This document shows positions 1 to 4,804 of a DNA stretch of 8,816 nt, piece by piece. A program made the position numbers and the translations under genes. The stretch is from Bacteroidales bacterium (GTDB lineage: Bacteria > Bacteroidota > Bacteroidia > Bacteroidales > JAADGE01), in contig JAOZQB010000128.1 of NCBI GenBank assembly GCA_029932445.1, forward strand, positions 1 through 8,816, given 5' to 3'. The notes beneath the pieces are model-generated. The model saw only the letters and a list, made by a program, of their open reading frames with translations, had not been told where the DNA came from and did not search any database. Each line of letters begins with the position of its first letter. Positions within the stretch are counted from its first letter, which is position 1.

Positions 1-811
1 ATATCTGTTTTATATCATCTCTGGGAGAGGTTTCATATATAAAATCCGTCAGTTTAAAATAATAGTCATAATCAAGAACATTGAGATTTTCAATGGTCAC
101 TTTATAAGTAATTTTCTGTCCCGAAAAACTGACAATTTGATCAAAAAACGACAAAGCATCTCTCATTGAACCGTCAGATTTCTGAGCAATAATATTCAAT
201 GCATCTTTTTCCGCATCAACATCTTCTTTATCTGCTACATAAGATAAATACTCAACAGTATCTTCAACTTTTATTCTGTTAAAATCAAAAATCTGACAAC
301 GCGATAAGATTGTCGGTAAAATTTTATGTTTCTCAGTTGTTGCCAGTACAAATATTGCATAATCAGGCGGTTCTTCCAAGGTTTTTAAAAAGGCATTAAA
401 CGCTTGTGATGACAACATATGAACCTCATCAATTATATACACGCTGTGTGTTCCTATTTGCGGAGGAATACGAACTTGCTCAATTAAGTTTCGAATATCT
501 TCAACGGAATTATTGGATGCTGCATCCAGTTCATGGATATTGTAGGAACGATTTTCATTAAACGCTTTACAAGATTCACATTCGTTACAAGCTTCAAATT
601 CATTCGTCGGATTTGAACAATTTATTGTTTTGGCAAAAATTCTGGCACAGGTAGTCTTTCCCACTCCTCTCGGTCCGCAAAACAAATAAGCGTGAGCCAA
701 TTGCTTTGTTTTAACGGAGTTTTTCAGAGTTGTTGTTATCGATTGCTGCCCGACTACTGATTTAAAATCATGCGGGCGATATTTTCTTGCCGATACAATA
801 AAGTTTTCCAT
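1..811 (-). CDS. dnaX: DNA polymerase III subunit gamma/tau, N-terminal part (cut by left window edge)
   Basis: This is the ATPase of the clamp loader that places the sliding clamp on DNA during replication, acting in the cytoplasm at the fork. Translating the minus strand from the ATG at 811 gives 270 codons with no stop before the edge. The start is the family-typical MENFIVSARKYRP. Walker A is GPRGVGKTT (residues 47-55). A zinc-module cysteine set follows at C65, C75, C78 and C81. Walker B is VYIIDE with D128 and E129. A sensor-1-like LATTE is near 156-160, the SRC motif is at 170-172 (arginine finger R171), and the sensor-2 region GSMRDALS is at 214-221. The visible part covers the AAA+ module and the start of domain III; the oligomerisation and any tau-specific regions lie outside. 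No Shine-Dalgarno is visible, and the putative promoter lies only about ten bases upstream. Identity is near certain. Confidence 0.97.
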   Translation of the reverse strand, partial: MENFIVSARKYRPHDFKSVVGQQSITTTLKNSVKTKQLAHAYLFCGPRGVGKTTCARIFAKTINCSNPTNEFEACNECESCKAFNENRSYNIHELDAASNNSVEDIRNLIEQVRIPPQIGTHSVYIIDEVHMLSSQAFNAFLKTLEEPPDYAIFVLATTEKHKILPTILSRCQIFDFNRIKVEDTVEYLSYVADKEDVDAEKDALNIIAQKSDGSMRDALSFFDQIVSFSGQKITYKVTIENLNVLDYDYYFKLTDFIYETSPRDDIKQI

Positions 812-821
812 AAGACGGCAA

Positions 822-852
822 CAAAAATATAAAAGAAATATACAACTTCCAA
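822..852 (-). promoter_or_regulatory. Putative Bacteroidota-type promoter of dnaX
   Basis: On the minus strand, TTG (852-850) is followed by 20 bases and then TATTTTTG (829-822). This matches the Bacteroidota pattern TTTG-N19-21-TAnnTTTG, with a full match in the -7 box. Only ten bases separate the -7 box from the dnaX ATG, so transcription would begin within a few bases of the start codon. The match is by eye in an A+T-rich region, so chance occurrence is possible. Confidence 0.5.
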
Positions 853-906
853 CTTCATTTATTAACAGTTAACATTATTTTTGAAATTAATATTTTAAAT
901 TATAAT

Positions 907-928
907 AAGCCAATTTGTCATTCTGCAC
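907..928 (+). repeat. Upstream copy of the GCCA/TGTCA motif (possible activator site)
   Basis: The stretch AAGCCAATTTGTCATT (907-922) recurs at 1027-1042 with 15 of 16 bases identical, 120 bases away. Inside it, half-site-like pentamers lie on an 8-base spacing: AGCCA (908-912), TGTCA (916-920) and TGCAC (924-928). Recurrence and internal periodicity in non-coding DNA suggest a protein-binding site. It lies about 130-145 bases upstream of the sigma-54-like element, a usual distance for an enhancer. The binding protein is unknown. Confidence 0.45.
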
Positions 929-1026
929 AAAAAAACAATCATAATTTTAAAAATCTGATTATCTGAAATATAAAAAACAAATTTATTTATTATATGAAAA
1001 TTTTGTTAAATTTTGAAAATACATTA

Positions 1027-1042
1027 AAGCCATTTTGTCATT
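1027..1042 (+). repeat. Downstream copy of the GCCA/TGTCA motif (possible activator site)
   Basis: This second copy of the repeat at 907-922 carries AGCCA (1028-1032) and TGTCA (1036-1040) with the same 8-base period. It does not keep the third half-site: AATTT follows instead. It ends about ten bases before the sigma-54-like -24 element, so it could act as a promoter-proximal operator or activator site for hsp20. Confidence 0.45.
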
Positions 1043-1052
1043 TAATTTGGTT

Positions 1053-1068
1053 TGGAATATTATTTGAA
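1053..1068 (+). promoter_or_regulatory. Sigma-54-like -24/-12 promoter element upstream of hsp20
   Basis: TGGAATATTATTTGAA matches the sigma-54 consensus TGGCAC-N5-TTGCA at TGG, A, TTG and A. The distance between the GG of the -24 box and the G of the -12 box is exactly 12 bases, as required. The expected C after TTG is A, and the -24 box is degraded after TGG. Transcription would start near 1079, leaving a leader of about 47 bases. An alternative reading is a Bacteroidota housekeeping promoter (TTTG at 1034-1037, then TA-N3-TTTG at 1058-1066), but that has one base too many in the -7 box. Neither is proven. Confidence 0.35.
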
Positions 1069-1093
1069 AATCTTAAAATGAAATTCACAATCT

Positions 1094-1109
1094 ATTGTTT
1101 AACTTAAAA
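1094..1109 (+). repeat. Shared hsp20 leader sequence, copy 1
   Basis: ATTGTTTAACTT followed by AAAA lies just before the Shine-Dalgarno site of the first hsp20. It recurs at 1617-1633 before the second hsp20 with one extra T. The similarity continues loosely into the purine-rich ribosome-binding region. This fits either duplication of the gene with its leader or a conserved untranslated-region element. Confidence 0.5.
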
Positions 1110-1111
1110 TT

Positions 1112-1117
1112 AGGAGG
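1112..1117 (+). promoter_or_regulatory. Strong Shine-Dalgarno site of the first hsp20
   Basis: AGGAGG lies eight bases before the ATG at 1126, which is ideal spacing for anti-Shine-Dalgarno pairing. It fixes the start of the first hsp20. It stands out because the other genes here start behind A-rich sequences without such a site, as is usual for Bacteroidota. It may mark a highly translated or conditionally unmasked message. Confidence 0.75.
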
Positions 1118-1125
1118 AACAAACT

Positions 1126-1566
1126 ATGACACTTGCAAAATTTAATCAATTACCGAGTTTATTCGACCATTTTTTTGAAAATGATTTATTTGATTGGTCG
1201 AACAGAAATTTTTCAAACACAAACACAACCTTGCCTTCAGTAAATATTAAAGAAAGTAACGAAGGTTTTGAGGTTGAAATGGCTGCACCCGGTTTGGAAA
1301 AAAAAGATTTCAAAATTGAACTTTTCGGAGACACTTTAAGCATTTCTTCCGAAAAAAAATTAGAAAATGAAATGAAAATCAATGAAGATGAACAATTTAC
1401 AAAAAAAGAATTCAGTTATCAATCTTTCAGTCGTTCATTTACACTTCCTAATACCGTTGATGAAGACAAAATAAAAGCCAAGTACGATAACGGAATTTTA
1501 AGTGTATTTATTCCGAAAAAAGAAGAAGCAAAACCCAAGCCGGCAAAACAAATTGCCATATCATAA
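1126..1566 (+). CDS. hsp20: Small heat-shock protein (Hsp20/alpha-crystallin family), copy 1
   Basis: This is an ATP-independent holdase chaperone that binds unfolding proteins in the cytoplasm and hands them to refolding machines such as DnaK/ClpB. The 146-residue length is typical of bacterial Hsp20. Residues 1-36 form a variable, Phe/Asn-rich N-terminal arm. The alpha-crystallin domain runs from PSVNI (37-41) to about 131 and includes the conserved APGL (54-57) and the A-x-x-x-NGIL signature (A119, N122-L125). The C-terminal IAI (143-145) is the IxI motif that docks on neighbouring subunits during oligomer assembly. The start is fixed by AGGAGG eight bases upstream. A second hsp20 follows after a hairpin. 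Upstream repeats and a sigma-54-like element suggest stress-inducible control, which is inference. The family call is very secure. Confidence 0.95.
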   Translation: MTLAKFNQLPSLFDHFFENDLFDWSNRNFSNTNTTLPSVNIKESNEGFEVEMAAPGLEKKDFKIELFGDTLSISSEKKLENEMKINEDEQFTKKEFSYQSFSRSFTLPNTVDEDKIKAKYDNGILSVFIPKKEEAKPKPAKQIAIS

Positions 1567-1569
1567 AAA

Positions 1570-1602
1570 ATAAAGTGTCGGTTACATTTACCGACACTTT
1601 AT
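1570..1602 (+). terminator. Perfect 13-bp hairpin between the two hsp20 genes
   Basis: The arms 1570-1582 and 1590-1602 are perfectly complementary, with a G/C-containing core (GTGTCGG / CCGACAC) and a 7-base loop. The hairpin begins three bases after the hsp20 stop and is preceded by an A-run and followed by CTTATT. This fits an intrinsic terminator, though the T-tract is weak. Because a second hsp20 begins only 40 bases later with no obvious promoter, the hairpin could instead be a partial terminator or an RNA-stabilising end that sets the ratio of the two proteins. Confidence 0.65.
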
Positions 1603-1616
1603 CTTATTCATATTAA

Positions 1617-1633
1617 ATTGTTTAACTTTAAAA
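1617..1633 (+). repeat. Shared hsp20 leader sequence, copy 2
   Basis: ATTGTTTAACTTTAAAA lies upstream of the second hsp20 and matches 1094-1109 apart from one inserted T. It is followed by AAGGA (1636-1640), which corresponds to the AGGAGG of copy 1 but ends only two bases before the ATG, too close for an efficient Shine-Dalgarno. Translation of the second gene may therefore be weaker. Confidence 0.5.
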
Positions 1634-1642
1634 GCAAGGACG

Positions 1643-2083
1643 ATGAAACTACTAAACTTAAAACCTGTTATCAGGCCGAAATTATCATCCCTTGTTACAA
1701 AATCATTTAACAGGGAAAATTCAAATAGTGAAATTGATAAAGATATTTTCTCAATTGATATACCTTCGGTCAATATTTCGGATGAAAAAAAAATTTATAG
1801 AGTCGATATTCCGATACCCGGCTTTGATAAAAGAGATGTAACAATTGAAGTTCAAAACGGCTATCTTGTTATTTCGTCCGAAAAAAAACATAAAAAAGAA
1901 GATCAAAATAAAAATTGGTTGCGTAAAGAATATTCTTTTTCATCATTCAGACGAGTTCTCCATTTACCGGAAAATGCAGATGCCGATAATATTAAAGCAA
2001 AAATGAAGAACGGAATTCTTACGCTGAAAGTAAGCAAAAAGAAAAAATATAAATCAAAAAATAAGTTGATTATTGTAGAATAA
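1643..2083 (+). CDS. hsp20: Small heat-shock protein (Hsp20/alpha-crystallin family), copy 2
   Basis: This is a second cytoplasmic holdase chaperone, also 146 residues. The alpha-crystallin domain starts at PSVNI (41-45). It has the PIPGFDKRDV segment (57-66) and the A-x-x-x-NGILTL signature (A119, N123-L128). The N-terminal arm (1-40) is unrelated to that of copy 1 and contains basic stretches. The C-terminal tail is strongly basic (SKKKKYKSKNK, 131-141) and ends in IIV (143-145), a plausible variant of the IxI docking motif. The start is the only in-frame Met before residue 121. The pair could form mixed oligomers, as IbpA and IbpB do in E. coli; that is inference from arrangement alone. 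Expression is either by read-through of the hairpin at 1570-1602 or from an unrecognised promoter in the short gap. Confidence 0.94.
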   Translation: MKLLNLKPVIRPKLSSLVTKSFNRENSNSEIDKDIFSIDIPSVNISDEKKIYRVDIPIPGFDKRDVTIEVQNGYLVISSEKKHKKEDQNKNWLRKEYSFSSFRRVLHLPENADADNIKAKMKNGILTLKVSKKKKYKSKNKLIIVE

Positions 2084-2114
2084 AATTGCTTATTATATTT
2101 CAATAAATTGCTTA
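2083..2114. repeat. 10-base direct repeat at the hsp20/glycosyltransferase junction
   Basis: AAATTGCTTA occurs at 2083-2092 and again at 2105-2114, 22 bases apart, spanning the convergent gene ends. The second copy encodes part of the glycosyltransferase C-terminus (the KQF region) and the first follows its stop codon. It may be a small tandem duplication that shifted one stop codon. It could also be chance in A+T-rich DNA. Confidence 0.3.
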
Positions 2115-3406
2115 ATAAAATCTGATAATTGACGAGCCGTTTCACGACGGCTTAGTTTTCTTATTAATTCACTTTCAGGATTATTAAGTAAAATATCTCC
2201 TTTTTGGTATTGTTCATATATTTTAAAAATAAAATCAGAAGCTTTCTCAATTTCATCTTTTGTACAAGTTTCGGTAAAATGCAATTTCTTTAACATCAAA
2301 GAAGATTCGCCTTCTGAATTACCGAAAGATAAAATCGGATTTCCCGTTGCCATATATTCTGCTAATTTTCCCGAAATCAAAATCTGACTTTGTTCAGTTT
2401 CAGGCAAACAACTGATTAATAAATTAGATTGCTTCATTAATCCGACCGCTTTTTCATGAGATATATAACCCGAATAATTAATTCTTAATGCGGGTATTTC
2501 ATTTTTAAAATATTCTAAAATTGATTGTTGAATATTCCCCGCAAAATTTAACTTAACATTATCAAGAGATGCCTTTTTTAAAAATAGTTTAATCGACTGA
2601 ACAAAAGTCTTATACGGACTGTTTTCCGTTAATAAGCCGATATAAGAAATTTCAAAATCATTTGTTTTTTCGGTTTTGATTCTATCAAACAGAACCGTAT
2701 CATATCCGTTATAAATAAAATGAATTTTATCGGTAATATCGGTTGACTTTTTAGCCAGCAACTCTTTCATTTTAAACCCGACCGTTAAAATTAAATCCGC
2801 CGTATCTAAAACCTTTTTTTCTAATCGTTTATCTTTATTTACGGCTCTTTTAGTTCTTATTAAATCTCTATTATAATACAAATCCGACCAAGGATCTCTG
2901 AAATCGGCAATCCATTTTAATCCTAATCTTTTTTTTAATCGTTTTCCCGTAAGATGTGTTGAATGCGGCGGACCTGTTGTAATAACCAAATCAATTGTTT
3001 CATTTTTTATAATTTCCTTTGCTTTACGAAAAGCAAAAACATTCCACATTTTACGTGCATCCGGAACAAACAAACTTCCTCTTATAAATTTTGAAACAGC
3101 AACAATAAAATTACCGTTTTCTGATTTTATTTCACCTTGCGGAATCCCCTTTTTACGGTTTCCCGAAGTTAATAAGGAGTATATTTTTAAAGGTTCAAAA
3201 GAAGCTGTTTTAAAAACCTTTATATTTTTAACTTCATTATTTAATTTCTCATCAACCTGACGATATGAAGCATATTTTTCAGAAACTGTTAAAACAAGGG
3301 GTTCAATACCGAAATCGGATAAATATTTTGCAAAATACATCCATCGCTGTACACCGGAACCGCCGCTCGGAGGCCAATAATAAGTTATAATTAATACTTT
3401 TTTCAT
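2093..3406 (-). CDS. Glycosyltransferase, GT-B fold, GT4-like
   Basis: It probably transfers a sugar from a nucleotide-sugar donor to a lipid-linked or surface-glycan acceptor at the cytoplasmic face of the membrane; donor and acceptor cannot be told from sequence. The 437-residue reading starts at MKKVLIITYYWPPSGGSGVQRW, where the first beta strand and glycine-rich loop of the N-terminal domain begin. ADFRDPWS is at 167-174 and a NGYD turn at 233-236 near the domain junction. The C-terminal donor-binding segment GKLAEYMATGNPIL is at 346-359, with E350 in the place of the conserved acidic residue. A longer frame to 3475 exists, but its extra 23 residues overlap the putative promoter and precede the natural strand-1 start, so I reject it. 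The gene stands alone, with no visible polysaccharide cluster around it. It ends nine bases from the convergent hsp20. Confidence 0.88.
   Translation of the reverse strand: MKKVLIITYYWPPSGGSGVQRWMYFAKYLSDFGIEPLVLTVSEKYASYRQVDEKLNNEVKNIKVFKTASFEPLKIYSLLTSGNRKKGIPQGEIKSENGNFIVAVSKFIRGSLFVPDARKMWNVFAFRKAKEIIKNETIDLVITTGPPHSTHLTGKRLKKRLGLKWIADFRDPWSDLYYNRDLIRTKRAVNKDKRLEKKVLDTADLILTVGFKMKELLAKKSTDITDKIHFIYNGYDTVLFDRIKTEKTNDFEISYIGLLTENSPYKTFVQSIKLFLKKASLDNVKLNFAGNIQQSILEYFKNEIPALRINYSGYISHEKAVGLMKQSNLLISCLPETEQSQILISGKLAEYMATGNPILSFGNSEGESSLMLKKLHFTETCTKDEIEKASDFIFKIYEQYQKGDILLNNPESELIRKLSRRETARQLSDFIKQFIEI
2135..2162 (+). terminator. Possible terminator of the hsp20 unit inside the convergent gene
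   Basis: AGCCGT (2135-2140) and ACGGCT (2147-2152) form a perfect G/C-rich 6-bp stem, with a possible extra G-U pair, around a 6-base loop. A T-rich tract (TTTTCTT, 2156-2162) follows. The orientation fits transcription coming from the second hsp20, whose stop is about 50 bases upstream. The hairpin lies within the 3' end of the opposite-strand glycosyltransferase gene, so it would be a terminator embedded in coding sequence. The stem is short, hence moderate confidence. Confidence 0.4.
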
Positions 3407-3448
3407 AAACGTATTGAAACTTTGAACAATTTTGTAAAAATACATATT

Positions 3449-3480
3449 CAAAACTAAACAGCAAGATTTTAACAATCAAT
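3449..3480 (-). promoter_or_regulatory. Putative Bacteroidota-type promoter of the glycosyltransferase
   Basis: Reading the minus strand, ATTG (3480-3477) is followed by 20 bases and then TAGTTTTG (3456-3449), a full match to TAnnTTTG with correct spacing. The predicted transcription start near 3442 leaves a leader of about 35 bases before the ATG at 3406. This supports that start over the longer frame. Its -33 box lies back to back with that of the divergent oxidoreductase gene. Confidence 0.5.
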
Positions 3481-3487
3481 CTTTTTG

Positions 3488-3518
3488 TTTGTTGCTTCAA
3501 TTTAACTCTTTATTTTTG
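3488..3518 (+). promoter_or_regulatory. Putative Bacteroidota-type promoter of the FAD oxidoreductase
   Basis: TTTG (3488-3491), 19 bases, then TATTTTTG (3511-3518) matches TTTG-N19-21-TAnnTTTG in both boxes. The ATG follows 20 bases after the -7 box, so the leader would be about 13-15 bases, without a Shine-Dalgarno. Of the promoters proposed in this window it is the best match. Confidence 0.6.
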
Positions 3519-3538
3519 TATTCAATAAAAAATCAAAT

Positions 3539-4795
3539 ATGAAAACAGCAGTCATCGGATTCGGAGCAGCAGCCATAGGTTTTGTCGAAAGAATGAAGAA
3601 TACGAATCATGAAATACACATTTACGAAAAAGGGAAAGATATTTATTCTTCAAGTATATCGGGCATCAGAGCAGACGGGAAATTATTTGTGTCTAAAGAA
3701 ATGGGCGGTAATATTGATATTGAATTAAATCTTCAAAAGAAATTAGTTGATTATTATATTGAAAAATCCGGAAGTAACGAATATGAAACCGGGAAATCTT
3801 TTAAAACTGAAAATTATTATAATACGTTCTACGGTCACGGATTTTTACCCGTAAAAGCAGATTTTTATCATTTGGGAACCGATCAATTAAAAACAGTTCT
3901 TTTTAACGTATTTGAAGATTTTAAATCTCATAAAAATATTCATTTTCATTTTAATAATGAAGTTCGTAATGTTGATATGAAAAATGATAAAATTCTCATA
4001 AATAATAGTGATGAATATGATTTTGCAATGGTGGGTGTCGGCAGAAGCGGACATAAATTAATCAAATCAATTATTGAAAAACATCCCGAATTAATTCTGA
4101 ACAATAAAAAACTGGATTTAGGAATTCGCTATGAAATTCCGGATCATATTGTTGCCGATTTAAACAAAGAAATGTATGAATTTAAAATAAAATACAAAAG
4201 CAGAACCGGTTATATGGTCAGAACTTTTTGTAACAATCCGTCGGGTTTTGTCGTACGTGAAAATTACGGTGATTTCGTTACCGTGAACGGACATGCAAAG
4301 CTTAAAGAGAAAAGTAAAAATACGAATTTTGCCATCCTTACAACCGTTGAATTAACACAGCCTTTTAATGATCCCACAGGATTCGGTTCATACATTGCAA
4401 AACTCTCAAATCTGCTTGCCGGAGAAGACAAGGTCATATTACAAACCTATGCAAAATTTAAAAACTCCAAACGTTCAAAACATCTTTACCGAGTTCAACC
4501 GACACTTTCATCGAAACAATACATTCTCGGAGATGTCAATCTTGCTTTTCCGCGACGGATTATTGAAAGCATCATTGATTTTATTGAAAATCTTGAAAAA
4601 GTAATTCCGGGTATTGCTGCCGATGACAATTTGGTTTATGCTCCGGAAATTAAATTCTATTCCAATGTTCTGGATAATAATAAATTCAATAATTTAAAAT
4701 TCGGAGGCGATTGCTCCGGTTTAACACGTTCCATTATTTATGCAACCGCTCACGGTTGGATGATTGCCGATGAAATTGGAAATAAAATGGAATAA
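3539..4795 (+). CDS. FAD-dependent oxidoreductase, COG2509-like, substrate unknown
   Basis: This is a soluble 418-residue flavoprotein-like protein resembling the uncharacterised FAD-dependent dehydrogenases of COG2509; the reaction is not known. The N-terminus is a Rossmann beta-alpha-beta unit with GFGAAAIGF (7-15) and an acidic strand end at E30. A second nucleotide-contact segment, MVGVGRSG, is at 164-171. Family-like blocks follow: LDLGIRYEIP (192-201), the RTFCNNPSGFVV block (228-239), VTVNGHA (247-253), QPTLSS (320-325), PEIKFYS (369-375) and the C-terminal flavin-contact stretch GGDCSGLTRS (389-398). There is no signal peptide or membrane segment. The GFGAAAIG motif is an odd form of the usual GxGPAG. 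It is transcribed divergently from the glycosyltransferase, from adjacent promoters, and converges on tatC. The assignment to COG2509 is from memory of conserved blocks. Confidence 0.8.
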   Translation: MKTAVIGFGAAAIGFVERMKNTNHEIHIYEKGKDIYSSSISGIRADGKLFVSKEMGGNIDIELNLQKKLVDYYIEKSGSNEYETGKSFKTENYYNTFYGHGFLPVKADFYHLGTDQLKTVLFNVFEDFKSHKNIHFHFNNEVRNVDMKNDKILINNSDEYDFAMVGVGRSGHKLIKSIIEKHPELILNNKKLDLGIRYEIPDHIVADLNKEMYEFKIKYKSRTGYMVRTFCNNPSGFVVRENYGDFVTVNGHAKLKEKSKNTNFAILTTVELTQPFNDPTGFGSYIAKLSNLLAGEDKVILQTYAKFKNSKRSKHLYRVQPTLSSKQYILGDVNLAFPRRIIESIIDFIENLEKVIPGIAADDNLVYAPEIKFYSNVLDNNKFNNLKFGGDCSGLTRSIIYATAHGWMIADEIGNKME

Positions 4796-4804
4796 GACAG
4801 ATTA

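Larger units (their letters stand above)
812..1125. other. Intergenic regulatory region between divergent dnaX and hsp20
   Basis: This 314-base, very A+T-rich stretch separates two divergent genes and contains no gene I can support. It holds a minus-strand promoter for dnaX (822-852), two copies of a GCCA-N3/4-TGTCA repeat (907-928 and 1027-1042), a sigma-54-like element (1053-1068) and a strong Shine-Dalgarno sequence (1112-1117). The stretch 929-1026 shows only poly-A/T runs and a small ATCTGA direct repeat (953-958 and 961-966, also 8 bases apart). I assign no function to that part. Confidence 0.6.

Noticed and set aside
994..1107. A 37-codon ORF (starting MKILLNF) upstream of the first hsp20
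   Set aside because: It has no ribosome-binding sequence, its composition is that of A+T-rich intergenic DNA, and it overlaps the repeat and promoter-like elements. It more likely arises by chance than as a leader peptide.
1146..1382. Antisense frame inside the first hsp20
   Set aside because: It lies wholly opposite a well-supported gene, with no family resemblance. The same applies to the other antisense or shifted frames at 1588-1773, 1903-2145, 4368-4604, 4750-4974, 5412-5621 and 7939-8139.
3407..3475. A 23-residue N-terminal extension of the glycosyltransferase
   Set aside because: The extension overlaps the putative -7 box at 3449-3456 and precedes the natural first beta strand (MKKVLIITYYWPP), so the start at 3406 is preferred.
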